Shown: positions 35,883-45,331, counted from the stretch's first letter. The stretch: 64,000 bases of DNA from CAZUAQ01 sp964618455 (GCA_964618455.1 CAZUAQ010000031.1:3356-67355); one strand, 5' to 3'. Program-made: numbers and translations. Notes: a model not told the origin generated them from the sequence alone.

Positions 35883-38800
35883 CTATTCCGCCTCCTTCGC
35901 CTTGCGGACGACGGCATGATAGGCGGTCACGACCGGGTTGTTCTTGATGAAGATGGTATCGAGGATCTTGGCCGAGGTCTCGTAGGTGATGCGTTCGTTC
36001 GCCAGTGTACCGTCCGGCTGGGCAACCCCGGACTTCACGAAGAGCGGGATGCGGCCCTGTCCTGTTTCCATCCAGTACTTGCTGTCAAAATCTGCGAGAA
36101 GATCGATACCGACCTGGTACTTCATGCGCTGATCGGGATCGGAGTAGCCGTCCATGTAGATGTTGTAGAACTTGCCCTGAAGAATCATTCGATGGCGGAT
36201 GCGCCCGCTGGAGAGCTTCTCGAACCAGGAGTGCAGGTAGTCGAAGTCGTAATGCGTCAGGTTCAGCTTGGGGAAGATGCGCGTCAGCCATTTCGGCGCG
36301 GATCGCCCGGAAAGCACACCGCCCTCGATAATGAGTTCGCCCTCGCCGACCTGGGGATTGGCCTCCTCGGCACGGGGAAAGAGCTTCTGATATGTCTCGT
36401 CGATAATCGTCAGGGGCCCCTCCGCGGTCATCCCCGGAAAGGACTGTCGCAGGTAGGCGTTGACCAGCGGGCCGGGTTCGAGGCGCTTGGCTTCGTAGGT
36501 GAGGTGGTACTGCGGATCGTCCACGTTGAAATCGGTCACCATCTCGCCGCGTACGTCTCCGCCGTCGGCCAGGGCGCTGAAGGTGAAATTGAATTCACCG
36601 CCGGTCAGATCGGCAGCGGCGCTGACCGCGTCCACCTCCGCATGAACATTGGGCGGAAGGATCACCGCCAGCGCATCCATATGCGCATTCAATCGAAGGT
36701 CGTGCTCCCGGACATAAGCGAGAAAAGCCGGAACCCACGGAGGCCGCCCGTCCACCAGCGAAGAATTCTCGCCGGCGGGCAGGGTCGATGGTCGTTCTGG
36801 TAACGCGCTGCGGACCTTGCCCCAATCTTCCTTGAGCGTCGGAACGTCTAGTCGACGGCAGGCCAGTCCGACGTAACCGGGTTTTCCTTTGGGATGTCGC
36901 GCGAGATCGGCGGAGAGATTGCCGAGGCTCGAGCCGAATTGCCATGCGAGCTGGTCTGCTTGAATGCGTTGATCATCCCATTCGAGGGCGCCGTCCAGCG
37001 CGAATTCGACATCGGCTTTCGTGAGGGACACGTCGTTCATCGTGATCATGCCGGAGTCCGCACTCCATCGGCCTTGGCGGCAGCTCCAGAGGGATTGGGC
37101 GATCAGTTCTCCGCTGGCGGTATCGGCGAGCTGTGAACGTGGCGCCAGGACGGTATTCAGATCCTCCACTGAGAGCCCGATGTCGATCTCGCCGTCCTCG
37201 ATCAGGATGTCGCTCCCGTGGGATGCGATTGTCCACTGGCCCGAGGCGAGGAAATCCGCGCCGTGCATGGACAGCCGGGCGTCGTCCAGAGTGTACGACA
37301 CTCGGCCTGACGTGTCGCGCGTCAGTTCCAGGGTCCCGATGGCATCCAGAGGTTGTCCAAATGATTTGGCCTCGCGCCGATGCCAAACGAGATTCAGCGG
37401 TGTGTCCCAACTCAGCCGGGAGGCATCGGCGTCCCACGTCAGCGTCAGTCGCTGAGGGTCGAAGGTCAGGCCACACGAAGTGGAGAGGTGCCCCTGGGCC
37501 TGCCAGCGATCAAGTTCCTGTTTCAGTTCGGGATGCTGATCGGTCAGAGCGGACATACGTCCGATGCGTGCATTCACGTCGATCTGCCCGGAGGGGGTTT
37601 TCACGGCAAACCATTGCTGTGCGATGCCTGCCGGCGTCCGTTCCATTTCCCGCACGTTTGATCGATTTTCGTCTGCAAGGCTCAACGTCAGATCGCCCGC
37701 AATCGAATCGAGTTGCGTATCGTCCAGCGTGAACGTGCCGTCATGAATCTCCAGGGTGTACACGCTTGGCTGCATCTGTCGCGTCGTCCAGGAGGTCGTC
37801 AGTCGGCTCGATACGTCCATCGGTTTGAGCAAGGGTGTCTCGCCGGGAATGAGGAACTGAGCCGCATCCGCATTGCATGCGAGGCGTCCGAATTGTTCAT
37901 CAGGGGTCGACATCCAATCCAGGTGCACCTCCGCGTCTCCTTTGACACGGTACTCCTTCAGCAGTGGTGCGAGAATGGGAAGCTCTTCGCCAAGTCGCGT
38001 GATCTCATCGAACTCGGCATCGATGATGACGGTTCGCAGCGGGGCAATACTGCCGGCCGGAGCGGAGGATTCCGTCATGGCGGCGTCGATCGTGGCTGCG
38101 GGATGATTCAGGTGGACTCGCACGGACTGCTCGGTGCCCCGGAGGATCCGGCGGTGCTCATGCTCAGCCATGATGCGGAGAGGGCGGCCCCGGGATCGAC
38201 TCACTACTTCCGGCATGCTCAGCGTCAGGTCGTCGGCCACGAGTTCAAGGCGGTGACGAAGATAAGTTTCGTCCGGCGACGTCGATGCCGTCCCGGAGAA
38301 TGTCGCATTGACATTGCCGGACAGCTCGAGGTCGGCACGGTTCAGCCATCGCGCCAGCAGTGGGCTGCGTTGAATAGCCTTCTCGATGCTTGCGATAGTC
38401 AGCGGCAATGTCCACTCCACGTCGCCTTCGAATCCGCCTTGTCGCGTCGGGGCGTTCGTCGTGGGTGCGAGTCGGAATTTCACGGGGATGCGGCCGGGCG
38501 TGGTCGCGAGTCGGAAGTCTCCCTGGCTGAATTCCAGCAGCGGCAGTTCGATCCGATCGAAAGGGGCTCGGGGCAGGACGGTCTCCAGGCGGGCGAGAAG
38601 GACTTCACCTTCCGGTTTCAACCAGTACTCACCCGCGTGGAGAGAAGTCTGGGTGTCGGCATGAAGCTCCACGGCCAATGTGACATCTTGCGGAATGCCC
38701 TCAGGATCGTTGCGAGGTTCGGCGCGCAAATCGAGGGCGAACCCGCCACTCCATTGATCGGCATCGACCCAGCGCTCGAAGAGGGGGATATCCGATATGA

Positions 38801-40295
38801 CCCGTTCGATGGCGGACGTGTGAATCGAGAGGCGGGAGGGCGATACGGTCGCCGCAGCGAGGAGCGACTCGGTGGATATCGGGTTCCAGGCATGGACCGA
38901 CCACTCGACATCGGAGTTGAACTCGACCGTCGTCTGATCAAGATTGCATTTGAGATGCGAAAGTACGACGTGACCTTCCCGCCGATCGAGCACGACCTTG
39001 GCGTGCAGATCTTTGTGCACACCCTCATGCAGATGCATCAGCTTGGCGTCCTCCTCGCGCCAGATCCAGGAGGAAGCTGATCCGTCCAGGGCGAGGTTGA
39101 GGCGATCCTGCGTACCGGAGGGATCAAGGGAGAGCGCGAAGGTCGCCTGGCCTTCGACCTCCAGCCCGGCCTGGGCCAACAGGGTCGCCACGGTCGGGAA
39201 CTCCCTCATGAACTGGCTGAAATCCTTCACACGGCCTTCGACATGGATTTGAAACGGCTCGACCCCGATCTGGTCGATCAGCATGGTCGGTCCGGGCAGA
39301 TCCTCGGGACGGGCAACGCGCAGTCCCGGGGATTCAAACTCGAAGTCGTCAAGCAGCAATTCCTCAGTGGCGGGGTTGAACTGCCCACGCGAGGTAATTC
39401 GCGCATCGGGGATGCGACTCTCTGAGGCCTCGCCCTTCCACGCCATGCTCACGCCATTCAGTGTGACATCCAGTTCGTACTGAAGTTTCATGGACGCCGG
39501 TGTGATCAGTTCGAGATCCCCCGAGGTCTGCCCGCTCATCTTCTTGATAGGCAGTTCGCTGACCAGCGGGCCGGGGAGGGCATCGAGAACGAGATTGTTC
39601 CATGCGATACGCGTTTCGCCGTGAAAGGTCACTGCGCGATTGATCTGCGGGACGGTTATGCGCGACTGGACGGAAAAGCTATCCAGGATGCCTTCGGCGC
39701 TTGTCTCGTCGCCGTGCGTACTGCCTTCAACCTCGACCAGCCCCTTGTCGGGATCGATGCTGCACTGCACGCGTTTGAGTCCGAAGACTTGGTTGCCTTC
39801 GGGCATATGCAGGTGACAAGCAGGATCAATCAGCAGGAATTCGAACGCCGGGAGCTGGTTGCTCTCTCCTATCTCCTGGAGGTTGGTGAGCCTGCCCTGA
39901 TCGTCGAAGGCGAGCCAGACGCTCGGTTCCATCATCTCGATCCGGTCGACGCGCCCCGTCCACGCGGTGCGCAGAGGCGTGAAACCGCACGTCAACTTGC
40001 CGACGCTGACGAAATGGGGGAAGGCCTGATTCGGGGCGGCCTCGATGGTCAGGTCTTCGAACTGGATGCCTTCGCTCCAGCTGAGGGTGACGCGACCGAC
40101 GCTCGCCTTCCGTCCCAGTCCATCGCTGAGCTGATTGCACAGGCGCTGGCCGATCCAGCCCGTCGGCAGCCACCAGGGCAGGGTCAGGTAGCCGGTCGCC
40201 AGGACACTCAGGAAGATGGCGAGCGCGCGGAGGACACGTCGACGCCACAGGGGCCGCCGGTCCACGAATCCGTTGCTGTCGCCTGAGGTCGCCAT
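35883..40295 (-). CDS. Giant AsmA-like/DUF748-type envelope protein
   Basis: A 1470-residue membrane-anchored protein. A basic N-terminus (RRPLWRRRVLRALAIFLSV) runs into one membrane span (about 22-42), then GRKASVGRVTLSW-type beta repeats like the AsmA/TamB N-terminal region. The middle is a very long run of beta-strand-rich sequence. The C-terminal 250 residues (GGEFNFTFSALADGGDVRG, FPKLNLTHYDFDYLHSWFEKLSSGRIRH) resemble the AsmA-like C-terminal domain. AsmA-family proteins are proposed to span the periplasm as lipid-transfer bridges; whether this one does so is inferred. It lies 73 bases upstream of nothing on its own strand and appears to be a single transcription unit. Confidence 0.7.
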   Translation of the reverse strand: MATSGDSNGFVDRRPLWRRRVLRALAIFLSVLATGYLTLPWWLPTGWIGQRLCNQLSDGLGRKASVGRVTLSWSEGIQFEDLTIEAAPNQAFPHFVSVGKLTCGFTPLRTAWTGRVDRIEMMEPSVWLAFDDQGRLTNLQEIGESNQLPAFEFLLIDPACHLHMPEGNQVFGLKRVQCSIDPDKGLVEVEGSTHGDETSAEGILDSFSVQSRITVPQINRAVTFHGETRIAWNNLVLDALPGPLVSELPIKKMSGQTSGDLELITPASMKLQYELDVTLNGVSMAWKGEASESRIPDARITSRGQFNPATEELLLDDFEFESPGLRVARPEDLPGPTMLIDQIGVEPFQIHVEGRVKDFSQFMREFPTVATLLAQAGLEVEGQATFALSLDPSGTQDRLNLALDGSASSWIWREEDAKLMHLHEGVHKDLHAKVVLDRREGHVVLSHLKCNLDQTTVEFNSDVEWSVHAWNPISTESLLAAATVSPSRLSIHTSAIERVISDIPLFERWVDADQWSGGFALDLRAEPRNDPEGIPQDVTLAVELHADTQTSLHAGEYWLKPEGEVLLARLETVLPRAPFDRIELPLLEFSQGDFRLATTPGRIPVKFRLAPTTNAPTRQGGFEGDVEWTLPLTIASIEKAIQRSPLLARWLNRADLELSGNVNATFSGTASTSPDETYLRHRLELVADDLTLSMPEVVSRSRGRPLRIMAEHEHRRILRGTEQSVRVHLNHPAATIDAAMTESSAPAGSIAPLRTVIIDAEFDEITRLGEELPILAPLLKEYRVKGDAEVHLDWMSTPDEQFGRLACNADAAQFLIPGETPLLKPMDVSSRLTTSWTTRQMQPSVYTLEIHDGTFTLDDTQLDSIAGDLTLSLADENRSNVREMERTPAGIAQQWFAVKTPSGQIDVNARIGRMSALTDQHPELKQELDRWQAQGHLSTSCGLTFDPQRLTLTWDADASRLSWDTPLNLVWHRREAKSFGQPLDAIGTLELTRDTSGRVSYTLDDARLSMHGADFLASGQWTIASHGSDILIEDGEIDIGLSVEDLNTVLAPRSQLADTASGELIAQSLWSCRQGRWSADSGMITMNDVSLTKADVEFALDGALEWDDQRIQADQLAWQFGSSLGNLSADLARHPKGKPGYVGLACRRLDVPTLKEDWGKVRSALPERPSTLPAGENSSLVDGRPPWVPAFLAYVREHDLRLNAHMDALAVILPPNVHAEVDAVSAAADLTGGEFNFTFSALADGGDVRGEMVTDFNVDDPQYHLTYEAKRLEPGPLVNAYLRQSFPGMTAEGPLTIIDETYQKLFPRAEEANPQVGEGELIIEGGVLSGRSAPKWLTRIFPKLNLTHYDFDYLHSWFEKLSSGRIRHRMILQGKFYNIYMDGYSDPDQRMKYQVGIDLLADFDSKYWMETGQGRIPLFVKSGVAQPDGTLANERITYETSAKILDTIFIKNNPVVTAYHAVVRKAKEAE

Positions 40296-40445
40296 CAGTT
40301 ACTCGTCCCGGTGCGGTGGCATGATTCAGGAAGTGATTTTAACCTTGCCTGGTGATTTCGGCTACGTTCTTGTCGTTCTTCCGGGCTGCGGATATAAACA
40401 CAACCTGCTGTATCGCCGCCATTTTCGGATGAGAGCGAGGTTCGC

Positions 40446-40928
40446 GTGCGAATCGGAATCATCTCCGACACACACGATCGACTTCCCGCGTTGGATCGCG
40501 GGTTGGAGGAACTGAAGGCGCGCGATATTCAGGCGATCATTCATCCCGGTGACGTGATCGCGCCGTTCGCCGCCAAGCGTCTGCTCGCCTGGGCCGGGCC
40601 GCTGCACATCGTCTACGGGAATAACGACGGCGAACGCGCAGGACTGAAGAATGTCCTCCCGCAGATCCAGGACGGACCGCTGTGGGTGAATGTGGAAGGG
40701 TGTCGTATTCTGGTCCATCACTTCATCGACTGGTGCGATCCCGAGGACGTGGCATCGGCTGATGTGACCATCACCGGACACACGCACGAGGTGGTCGTGG
40801 ACCGGCGGGGCGATCGACTGATCTTCAATCCGGGCGAGTGTTGCGGGTGGCTGACCGGGCGTTGCACGGTGGCGGTGCTGGAGACCGAGACGCGCGAAGT
40901 GGACGTGATTGAGGTGGGACGTGATTGA
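40446..40928 (+). CDS. YfcE/MJ0936-type metallophosphoesterase
   Basis: A 160-residue calcineurin-like phosphodiesterase. All metal-binding motifs are visible: SDTHDRL (Asp, His), HPGDVIAPF (Asp), YGNNDGER (Asn) and GHTHEVV (two His). Small YfcE proteins hydrolyse phosphodiesters in vitro; the biological substrate is not known. The start is GTG at 40446, as the protein then begins with the canonical MRIGIISDTH. The PEGA lipoprotein gene follows after nine bases, so they are probably co-transcribed. Confidence 0.88.
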   Translation: MRIGIISDTHDRLPALDRGLEELKARDIQAIIHPGDVIAPFAAKRLLAWAGPLHIVYGNNDGERAGLKNVLPQIQDGPLWVNVEGCRILVHHFIDWCDPEDVASADVTITGHTHEVVVDRRGDRLIFNPGECCGWLTGRCTVAVLETETREVDVIEVGRD

Positions 40929-40937
40929 GGTGAAGGT

Positions 40938-41363
40938 GTGAGCAATCGCAGGACTCGATATCGCTGGGTGGTTCTCTTCGGGGCGGCGTTAATGGTGCCG
41001 GCATGGACCGGGTGCGTCCGCCGGAATCTGACCATACGCACCGACCCGCAGGAGGCCCGAGTTTACCTGAACGACCGGATGGTCGGCACAAGCCCGGTGA
41101 CGGTAGGATTCACGTGGTACGGGGATTACGACGTGGTTCTCCGCAAGGAGGGCTATGAGACTCTGAAGACGAACTTCCGGGTCCAGGCCCCGTGGTATCA
41201 GCTTCCGCCATTTGACTTCGTGGCCGAGACGATGGTTCCCGGCACGATCGAGGACAACCATGAAGCCAGTTTCACGCTGACGCCCGCCGAGCCGGTCGAT
41301 CACGAGGCCTTGGTGGAGACGGCGGCCGCTTTCCGGGAGGAAGCGATCTTCGGCAGCGAGTGA
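40938..41363 (+). CDS. PEGA-domain lipoprotein
   Basis: A 141-residue exported protein. A hydrophobic leader (WVVLFGAALMVPAWTGC) ends in a lipobox (WTGC, Cys near residue 26), suggesting outer-surface or periplasmic anchoring. Immediately after comes a PEGA domain: LTIRTDPQEARVYLNDRMVGTSPVTVGF and YDVVLRKEGYETLK, a small beta domain seen in S-layer and surface-anchoring proteins. GTG start at 40938. Function unknown. Confidence 0.75.
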   Translation: MSNRRTRYRWVVLFGAALMVPAWTGCVRRNLTIRTDPQEARVYLNDRMVGTSPVTVGFTWYGDYDVVLRKEGYETLKTNFRVQAPWYQLPPFDFVAETMVPGTIEDNHEASFTLTPAEPVDHEALVETAAAFREEAIFGSE

Positions 41364-41469
41364 ATCAAGCCCGGGGAGGACGGTGTGGCGTCCCAGGGGG
41401 CTTCCGGGCGGGGGGGCGACCCCCTTGAGCACGTGAAAGGTTCTATACCGCCTGGCGGCGCACCAGCAC

Positions 41470-41498
41470 TTGACGCGCCGTGTAACACTCGATTTAAT
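41470..41498 (+). promoter_or_regulatory. Promoter for tRNA-Ala
   Basis: TTGACG (41470-41475), exactly 17 bases, then TTTAAT (41493-41498) closely match the sigma-70 consensus. The tRNA-Ala gene begins 91 bases after the -10 box, so a processed leader of about 80 bases is implied. Confidence 0.55.
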
Positions 41499-41588
41499 GA
41501 GAGTTTCGCGAGGGAACGGCGGCCATGCCGAGACCCCTCGCTGTTGAAGACCCGTGGTTGAAACGGGACGGGACAGCTTCCAAGCTTC

Positions 41589-41661
<73 letters not shown>

Positions 41662-41667
41662 TCCGTA

Positions 41668-41707
41668 AGGGCTTGCAATCTATAGGGTTGTGAGCCTTCT
41701 TCTTTTT
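41668..41707 (+). terminator. Intrinsic terminator after tRNA-Ala
   Basis: A nine-base stem, GGCTTGCAA (41670-41678) with TTGTGAGCC (41688-41696) allowing two G-T pairs, can be extended by two outer pairs. It encloses a nine-base loop and is followed at once by TTCTTCTTTTT. This is a classical rho-independent layout starting seven bases after the tRNA. Confidence 0.7.
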
Positions 41708-41906
41708 GGGGTATCTTTCAATCCCTGACCTATTCTGTGCCTTTCTGACGCTTGCGTGGTGGGGGGGCGGCGATGTTTCTGTAGAGCAGGAAGTTTGGAC
41801 GAGAACTGAAATGATGTTACGCGCCATTTACGATTGAGCGCTCATCCGAAGGGTATTCTACAGGGAGGTGATTGTTCACGATGTCCCGACCCAAGGAGGA
41901 CCGTTC

Positions 41907-43550
41907 ATGTGGTGTTTGCGTCATGTATGGGGCTTTCCCTTCATCCTGAGTGTCGGACTGTGTCTTGCGTGCGAAAAGGCGAGTCATGCCCGCGATCTCG
42001 ACAACTCGCGCGATAACCGAATCGCCGACTGGACCTCCACCGCGCTCTCGGCAGATTTGGAGAAGGCCGACGATGCCATTGCCGGGTTACGTGCTCTGGG
42101 GGCCGACGGGCTCACTGCGTTGATGGCGGCACATGCCGACGAGATCGCACGGATTCAAACATCCCTCGACGCAGACCGGGTTGTGACAGACACCAAGCAG
42201 GTCCGCCTGCTGAAGGCGATCGATCGTGTCGCCGGTCAGAAGGATGCTCTGTACTCAAGGCTGTACTGGTACACCGACATCGAGGCCGCCAAGCGCGACG
42301 CCGATGTCCACGATCGACCGATCCTGTCGCTTCGGTTGCTCGGTCGGCTGGATGAAGAGTTGTCGTGTGCGAACAGCCGATTGTTCCGCACGGCACTGTA
42401 CGCGAATCACGAGGTCGCCGAGTATCTCCGTGATCACTTCACACTGCATTGGGAAAGCATCCGGCCGGTGCCGAAGATCACGATCGAGTTCGGGGATGGT
42501 CGCACGATCTGCTCGACTCTGACTGGCAACAGTATCCACTACGTGCTCGATGTGCATGGCCGACCCATTGACGCAGTGCCGGGACTCTACAATCCAGCGG
42601 CGTTCATTCGTGTGTTGCGCAGGGTTTCCGAGCCGGCCGAACAACTGGGCGAGATGAACGGCAAACAGCGCGTGGAATTCCTGGCGAAGTTTCACACGGA
42701 GCGACTGGAGCGTCTCCGTCAGCAATGGCAGGTCGATCTGTTCCGAGTGAAAGGGATTGCACTGCAATCTCCAGAGACTCCCGGCGGTACAATCGAAACC
42801 AGGCGGGGACTGCCGCTGATCGAGGTGGCGGAAAACGGAGCATTGGCGAACAAGCCAATCCAACCGGCAGTTGCTGCTCAGCAGCTCACCGTGGGCAAGT
42901 TGGTTGTCGAAATGCCGGTGCTCGCGAACCTACTGCCGGTTGCCTCATCGCAGGTGGCCGCTTCGGGGAATGTGTCTGAAATCACCGAAAACGCAAATCG
43001 TAACGCCCCGCGAGCGCAGGCGGAACCACGGGCTTCAAGTTTGGTCCAGGGATCCGGCGAAGAACGCATGCTGGTGGACATTCTGCCATTGCTCAGGGCA
43101 TTGGAAGATGCCACGGACGACCGTGCCTGGAGCGCGATGAGTCGGCGATATTTCGCTGAATCGACGTTGGATGCCGGCAGCCGGAAGTTGTTTCGCCATA
43201 AACATCGCGACGTGTCGCGCCTGGTGAACGGCGCGGCTGATGGGGCAGAGGTGACGGCGGCGATTCAAGTATTTGAGCGCAACATGGCCGAGGATACGCT
43301 GCGAAATGAGTACAGGCTGCATCGCCACATTCACGAATGGTTTGCCCGCTCTTCCCCGGAGACCGCTGAGGTGTCCCGGCTCAATTCGCGCGTCTACGAC
43401 GAGTTGTTTCTCAGCCCTGAGAGTGATCCCTGGATGGGGCTGCTGCGATCGGAAGTGTACTCGGCGCTTCCAGCCGGTGGCGCGACCGAGTCATTCGGAA
43501 ATGCGCAGTCAGCCACACTCGCCGGCGAATCATCACGGAGTCATCGCTAG
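41907..43550 (+). CDS. Exported protein of unknown function with thioredoxin-like segment
   Basis: A 547-residue protein I do not recognise as a named family. A signal-like N-terminus (VWGFPFILSVGLCLAC) may end in a lipobox at LAC. Residues 130-250 (DIEAAKRDADVHDRPILSLRLLGRLDEEL, then VLDVHGRPIDAVPGLYNPAAFIRVL) recall thioredoxin-like domains of planctomycete exported proteins in layout, with a single Cys (ELSCANSRL) rather than CxxC, so redox activity is doubtful. The C-terminal part is helical and polar. ATG at 41907 with AGGAGGA six to eight bases upstream, a strong site. It lies between two tRNA genes with no same-strand partner. Confidence 0.6.
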   Translation: MWCLRHVWGFPFILSVGLCLACEKASHARDLDNSRDNRIADWTSTALSADLEKADDAIAGLRALGADGLTALMAAHADEIARIQTSLDADRVVTDTKQVRLLKAIDRVAGQKDALYSRLYWYTDIEAAKRDADVHDRPILSLRLLGRLDEELSCANSRLFRTALYANHEVAEYLRDHFTLHWESIRPVPKITIEFGDGRTICSTLTGNSIHYVLDVHGRPIDAVPGLYNPAAFIRVLRRVSEPAEQLGEMNGKQRVEFLAKFHTERLERLRQQWQVDLFRVKGIALQSPETPGGTIETRRGLPLIEVAENGALANKPIQPAVAAQQLTVGKLVVEMPVLANLLPVASSQVAASGNVSEITENANRNAPRAQAEPRASSLVQGSGEERMLVDILPLLRALEDATDDRAWSAMSRRYFAESTLDAGSRKLFRHKHRDVSRLVNGAADGAEVTAAIQVFERNMAEDTLRNEYRLHRHIHEWFARSSPETAEVSRLNSRVYDELFLSPESDPWMGLLRSEVYSALPAGGATESFGNAQSATLAGESSRSHR

Positions 43551-43648
43551 CATCAGGATCCCAAACGCCGTGAGGCCGAGACCGCGTGTTCACGCTGTTC
43601 GGCATCAAGCGTCGAGGCAACCAAAGCGCGAATCGCCAGCAGCACACC

Positions 43649-43873
43649 CTATCCCCCGAATGCGGCGAGCAGGAGTCCGGCGGTCGCTCCGAAGGGTCCG
43701 AGCAGAGAAAGACTGTCCACGAAGATGGAGAGTTGGCCGTCCGATACAAAGTAGAGTGCAGCCAGAAAGACGCCACAAAACACGCCGAGACTGATTCCGG
43801 CGCTGAAATCGCGTGGTTTCGTGGGGATGACGGTGGCATAGGGGATCTGCTCGGGTATCGGCCGGCTCGACAT
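43649..43873 (-). CDS. Small two-span membrane protein, unknown
   Basis: A 74-residue protein, polar and Pro-rich for about 25 residues (MSSRPIPEQIPYATVIP), then two hydrophobic segments (AGISLGVFCGVFLAALYFV and GPFGATAGLLLAAFGG). It could be a small inner-membrane protein. The ATG at 43873 is preceded on the minus strand by GGAG about six bases away (AAGGAGACGTGTC). An in-frame GTG at 44077 would start inside tRNA-Pro and is rejected. No family recognised. Confidence 0.45.
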   Translation of the reverse strand: MSSRPIPEQIPYATVIPTKPRDFSAGISLGVFCGVFLAALYFVSDGQLSIFVDSLSLLGPFGATAGLLLAAFGG

Positions 43874-43984
43874 GACACGTCTCCTTGCGGCGGTATTCGG
43901 ACGAACGGGGACGGTGTGCCCCGGTGGAGGTATTGGCCATGGAGGTGTCGACTCTGAATCCGGGGGACCACTCGGAAACGCCGG

Positions 43985-44013
43985 TTTACGCCAAGTCGGC
44001 AATGGGCTAATAT
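43985..44013 (+). promoter_or_regulatory. Candidate promoter for tRNA-Pro
   Basis: TTTACG (43985-43990), a 17-base spacer and TAATAT (44008-44013). The tRNA begins 64 bases after the -10 box, a layout similar to that of the tRNA-Ala promoter in this window. Confidence 0.45.
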
Positions 44014-44076
44014 GGTTGAGGTCGGTGGCAGATGGGCCTCCCTTTTCATCCGGGGGCCGCCTCCGCCGAATGAGCA

Positions 44077-44152
44077 CGGGGCGTAGCTCAGCCTGGTCTA
44101 GAGCGCTTGACTGGGGGTCAAGAGGTCGGAAGTTCGAATCTTCTCGCCCCGA
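44077..44152 (+). tRNA. tRNA-Pro (GGG)
   Basis: A 76-base cloverleaf: acceptor CGGGGCG/CGCCCCG, D arm GCTC/GAGC, anticodon stem CTTGA/TCAAG with loop CTGGGGG and anticodon GGG at 44113-44115, T arm around GTTCGAATC. Discriminator A; CCA is not encoded. The gene's 3' end is followed within 125 bases by a small basic protein resembling an integrase DNA-binding arm. Confidence 0.95.
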
Positions 44153-44275
44153 TTGATGTAAACGCTTGCCAATTCACATGTTGCAAGCTTGCTCTCCAAG
44201 CCCGTCATTTCCCCTCATAGACCACTCGAAACCAATTCGCGACCAAAACCGCATAGTCCGCGAGGAGGTTTTGAC

Positions 44276-44554
44276 ATGGCCAGCCGGTGGCGAGGCTTCG
44301 GCATCACCCGACGCAAAGGCAAGCGCCGCACCACCGACCAGGTGACCTGCTACGACCCGCGTCGGCGACGCAAGGCGAATGGTCGCTCGTTCCATGCGCA
44401 CAGTCTCGCCAAGGAACACGCCCGCAAGTTCGAGCTGTACATCAACGGGGCGGGGCCGCCGCCGGAGCCGGCGCTTCAGCCGGAACCGAAGCTCGAATCG
44501 GAACCCACAGAAAACCCATCCTCCGAGCCGGCCCTGCGCTCATGCCCTTTCTGA
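44276..44554 (+). CDS. Small basic protein resembling an integrase arm-type DNA-binding domain
   Basis: A 92-residue protein with a strong ribosome site (AGGAGG at 44263-44268, seven bases before ATG). The first 60 residues are rich in Arg and Lys, and the pattern GITRRKGKRR...CYDPRRRRKANGRSF...SLAKEHARKFELYING resembles the N-terminal arm-binding beta-sheet plus helix of tyrosine integrases. The rest is Pro/Glu repetitive (PEPALQPEPKLESEP) and ends without any core or catalytic domain. It lies 124 bases after tRNA-Pro, a common integration target, so it may be the remnant of an integrated element or a stand-alone DNA-binding protein. The resemblance is judged by eye only. Confidence 0.5.
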   Translation: MASRWRGFGITRRKGKRRTTDQVTCYDPRRRRKANGRSFHAHSLAKEHARKFELYINGAGPPPEPALQPEPKLESEPTENPSSEPALRSCPF

Positions 44555-44592
44555 TGCGCGATGCGTTGCCGGGCAGAGGGATGAAAATCGGC

Positions 44593-45315
44593 TCACGAGG
44601 CGTGTCGCGTTGCTCCGGGTGCAGGTGAGGAGAGGATGGGGTCTGCGGACGTCGTGGTCTGGTCGTGAACGATCTTTCCAGCCTCCATGCCGAGTTGACG
44701 GGTGACCGGCAACCCGGGGTGAATGCCGTGCGTGGCCATGATGACCGTCCCGCCATCATCGACAAAGGATTGCAGGGCCCGGAAGACTTCTTCCGCGGCA
44801 TTGGGGTCGAGACTGCCGGTCGGTTCGTCGGCGAAGAGGATTGCCGGTTGGTTGATCATGGCCCTCGCCACCGCCACACGCTGACGTTCGCCGGTACTCA
44901 GTTGGCCGGGCAGATGTGACATCCGCTTCCCCAGGCCGAAGCGGTTCAGCAGAGTGGCGGCCTGGTCCCGCGCGACGGCATCCGTCTGAAGCGAAGGCAA
45001 CGCAACATTGTCCAGCGCCGACATGAAGGGCAACAGGTGGAAGAGCTGGAAGACGAAGCCTGCCCGTTCAGCACGGAAGCGATCGCGCTGGGTCTCAGAC
45101 AGTGCGTACGGCCGGCGACCGTCGAGTTCGACCTCGCCCGAGGTCGGCGTGAGCAGCCCGCCGGCCACCATCAGCAAGGTCGACTTCCCGCAGCCGCTCG
45201 GACCGCGCAATACCACAAACTCACCCGGGCCGATCCTCAGATCGATGTCCTGAAGCGCGCTCACCTTGCGTTGCCGTCCGGTGTAGACATGATTGACACA
45301 CTGAAGCGAAAGCAC
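44593..45315 (-). CDS. LolD/MacB-type ABC transporter ATPase
   Basis: A 240-residue ATP-binding subunit. Walker A is GPSGCGKST (near residue 38), the ABC signature is LSTGERQRVAVARA, Walker B is ILFADEP, and the H-loop His is in MATHG. Close to the LolD/MacB/FtsE group that powers FtsX-like permeases acting on lipoproteins, drugs or cell-wall hydrolases rather than classical import. GTG start at 45315. It lies 16 bases after the permease gene and ends the four-gene minus-strand operon. The C-terminal 20 residues are unstructured. Confidence 0.88.
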   Translation of the reverse strand: MLSLQCVNHVYTGRQRKVSALQDIDLRIGPGEFVVLRGPSGCGKSTLLMVAGGLLTPTSGEVELDGRRPYALSETQRDRFRAERAGFVFQLFHLLPFMSALDNVALPSLQTDAVARDQAATLLNRFGLGKRMSHLPGQLSTGERQRVAVARAMINQPAILFADEPTGSLDPNAAEEVFRALQSFVDDGGTVIMATHGIHPGLPVTRQLGMEAGKIVHDQTTTSADPILSSPAPGATRHAS

Positions 45316-45331
45316 GAGTCACTCCCGATGG

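Noticed and set aside
44163..44190. Hairpin GCTTGCCAA...TTGCAAGC after tRNA-Pro as a terminator
   Set aside because: The stem needs a bulged base and no T-run follows, so support is too weak to list.
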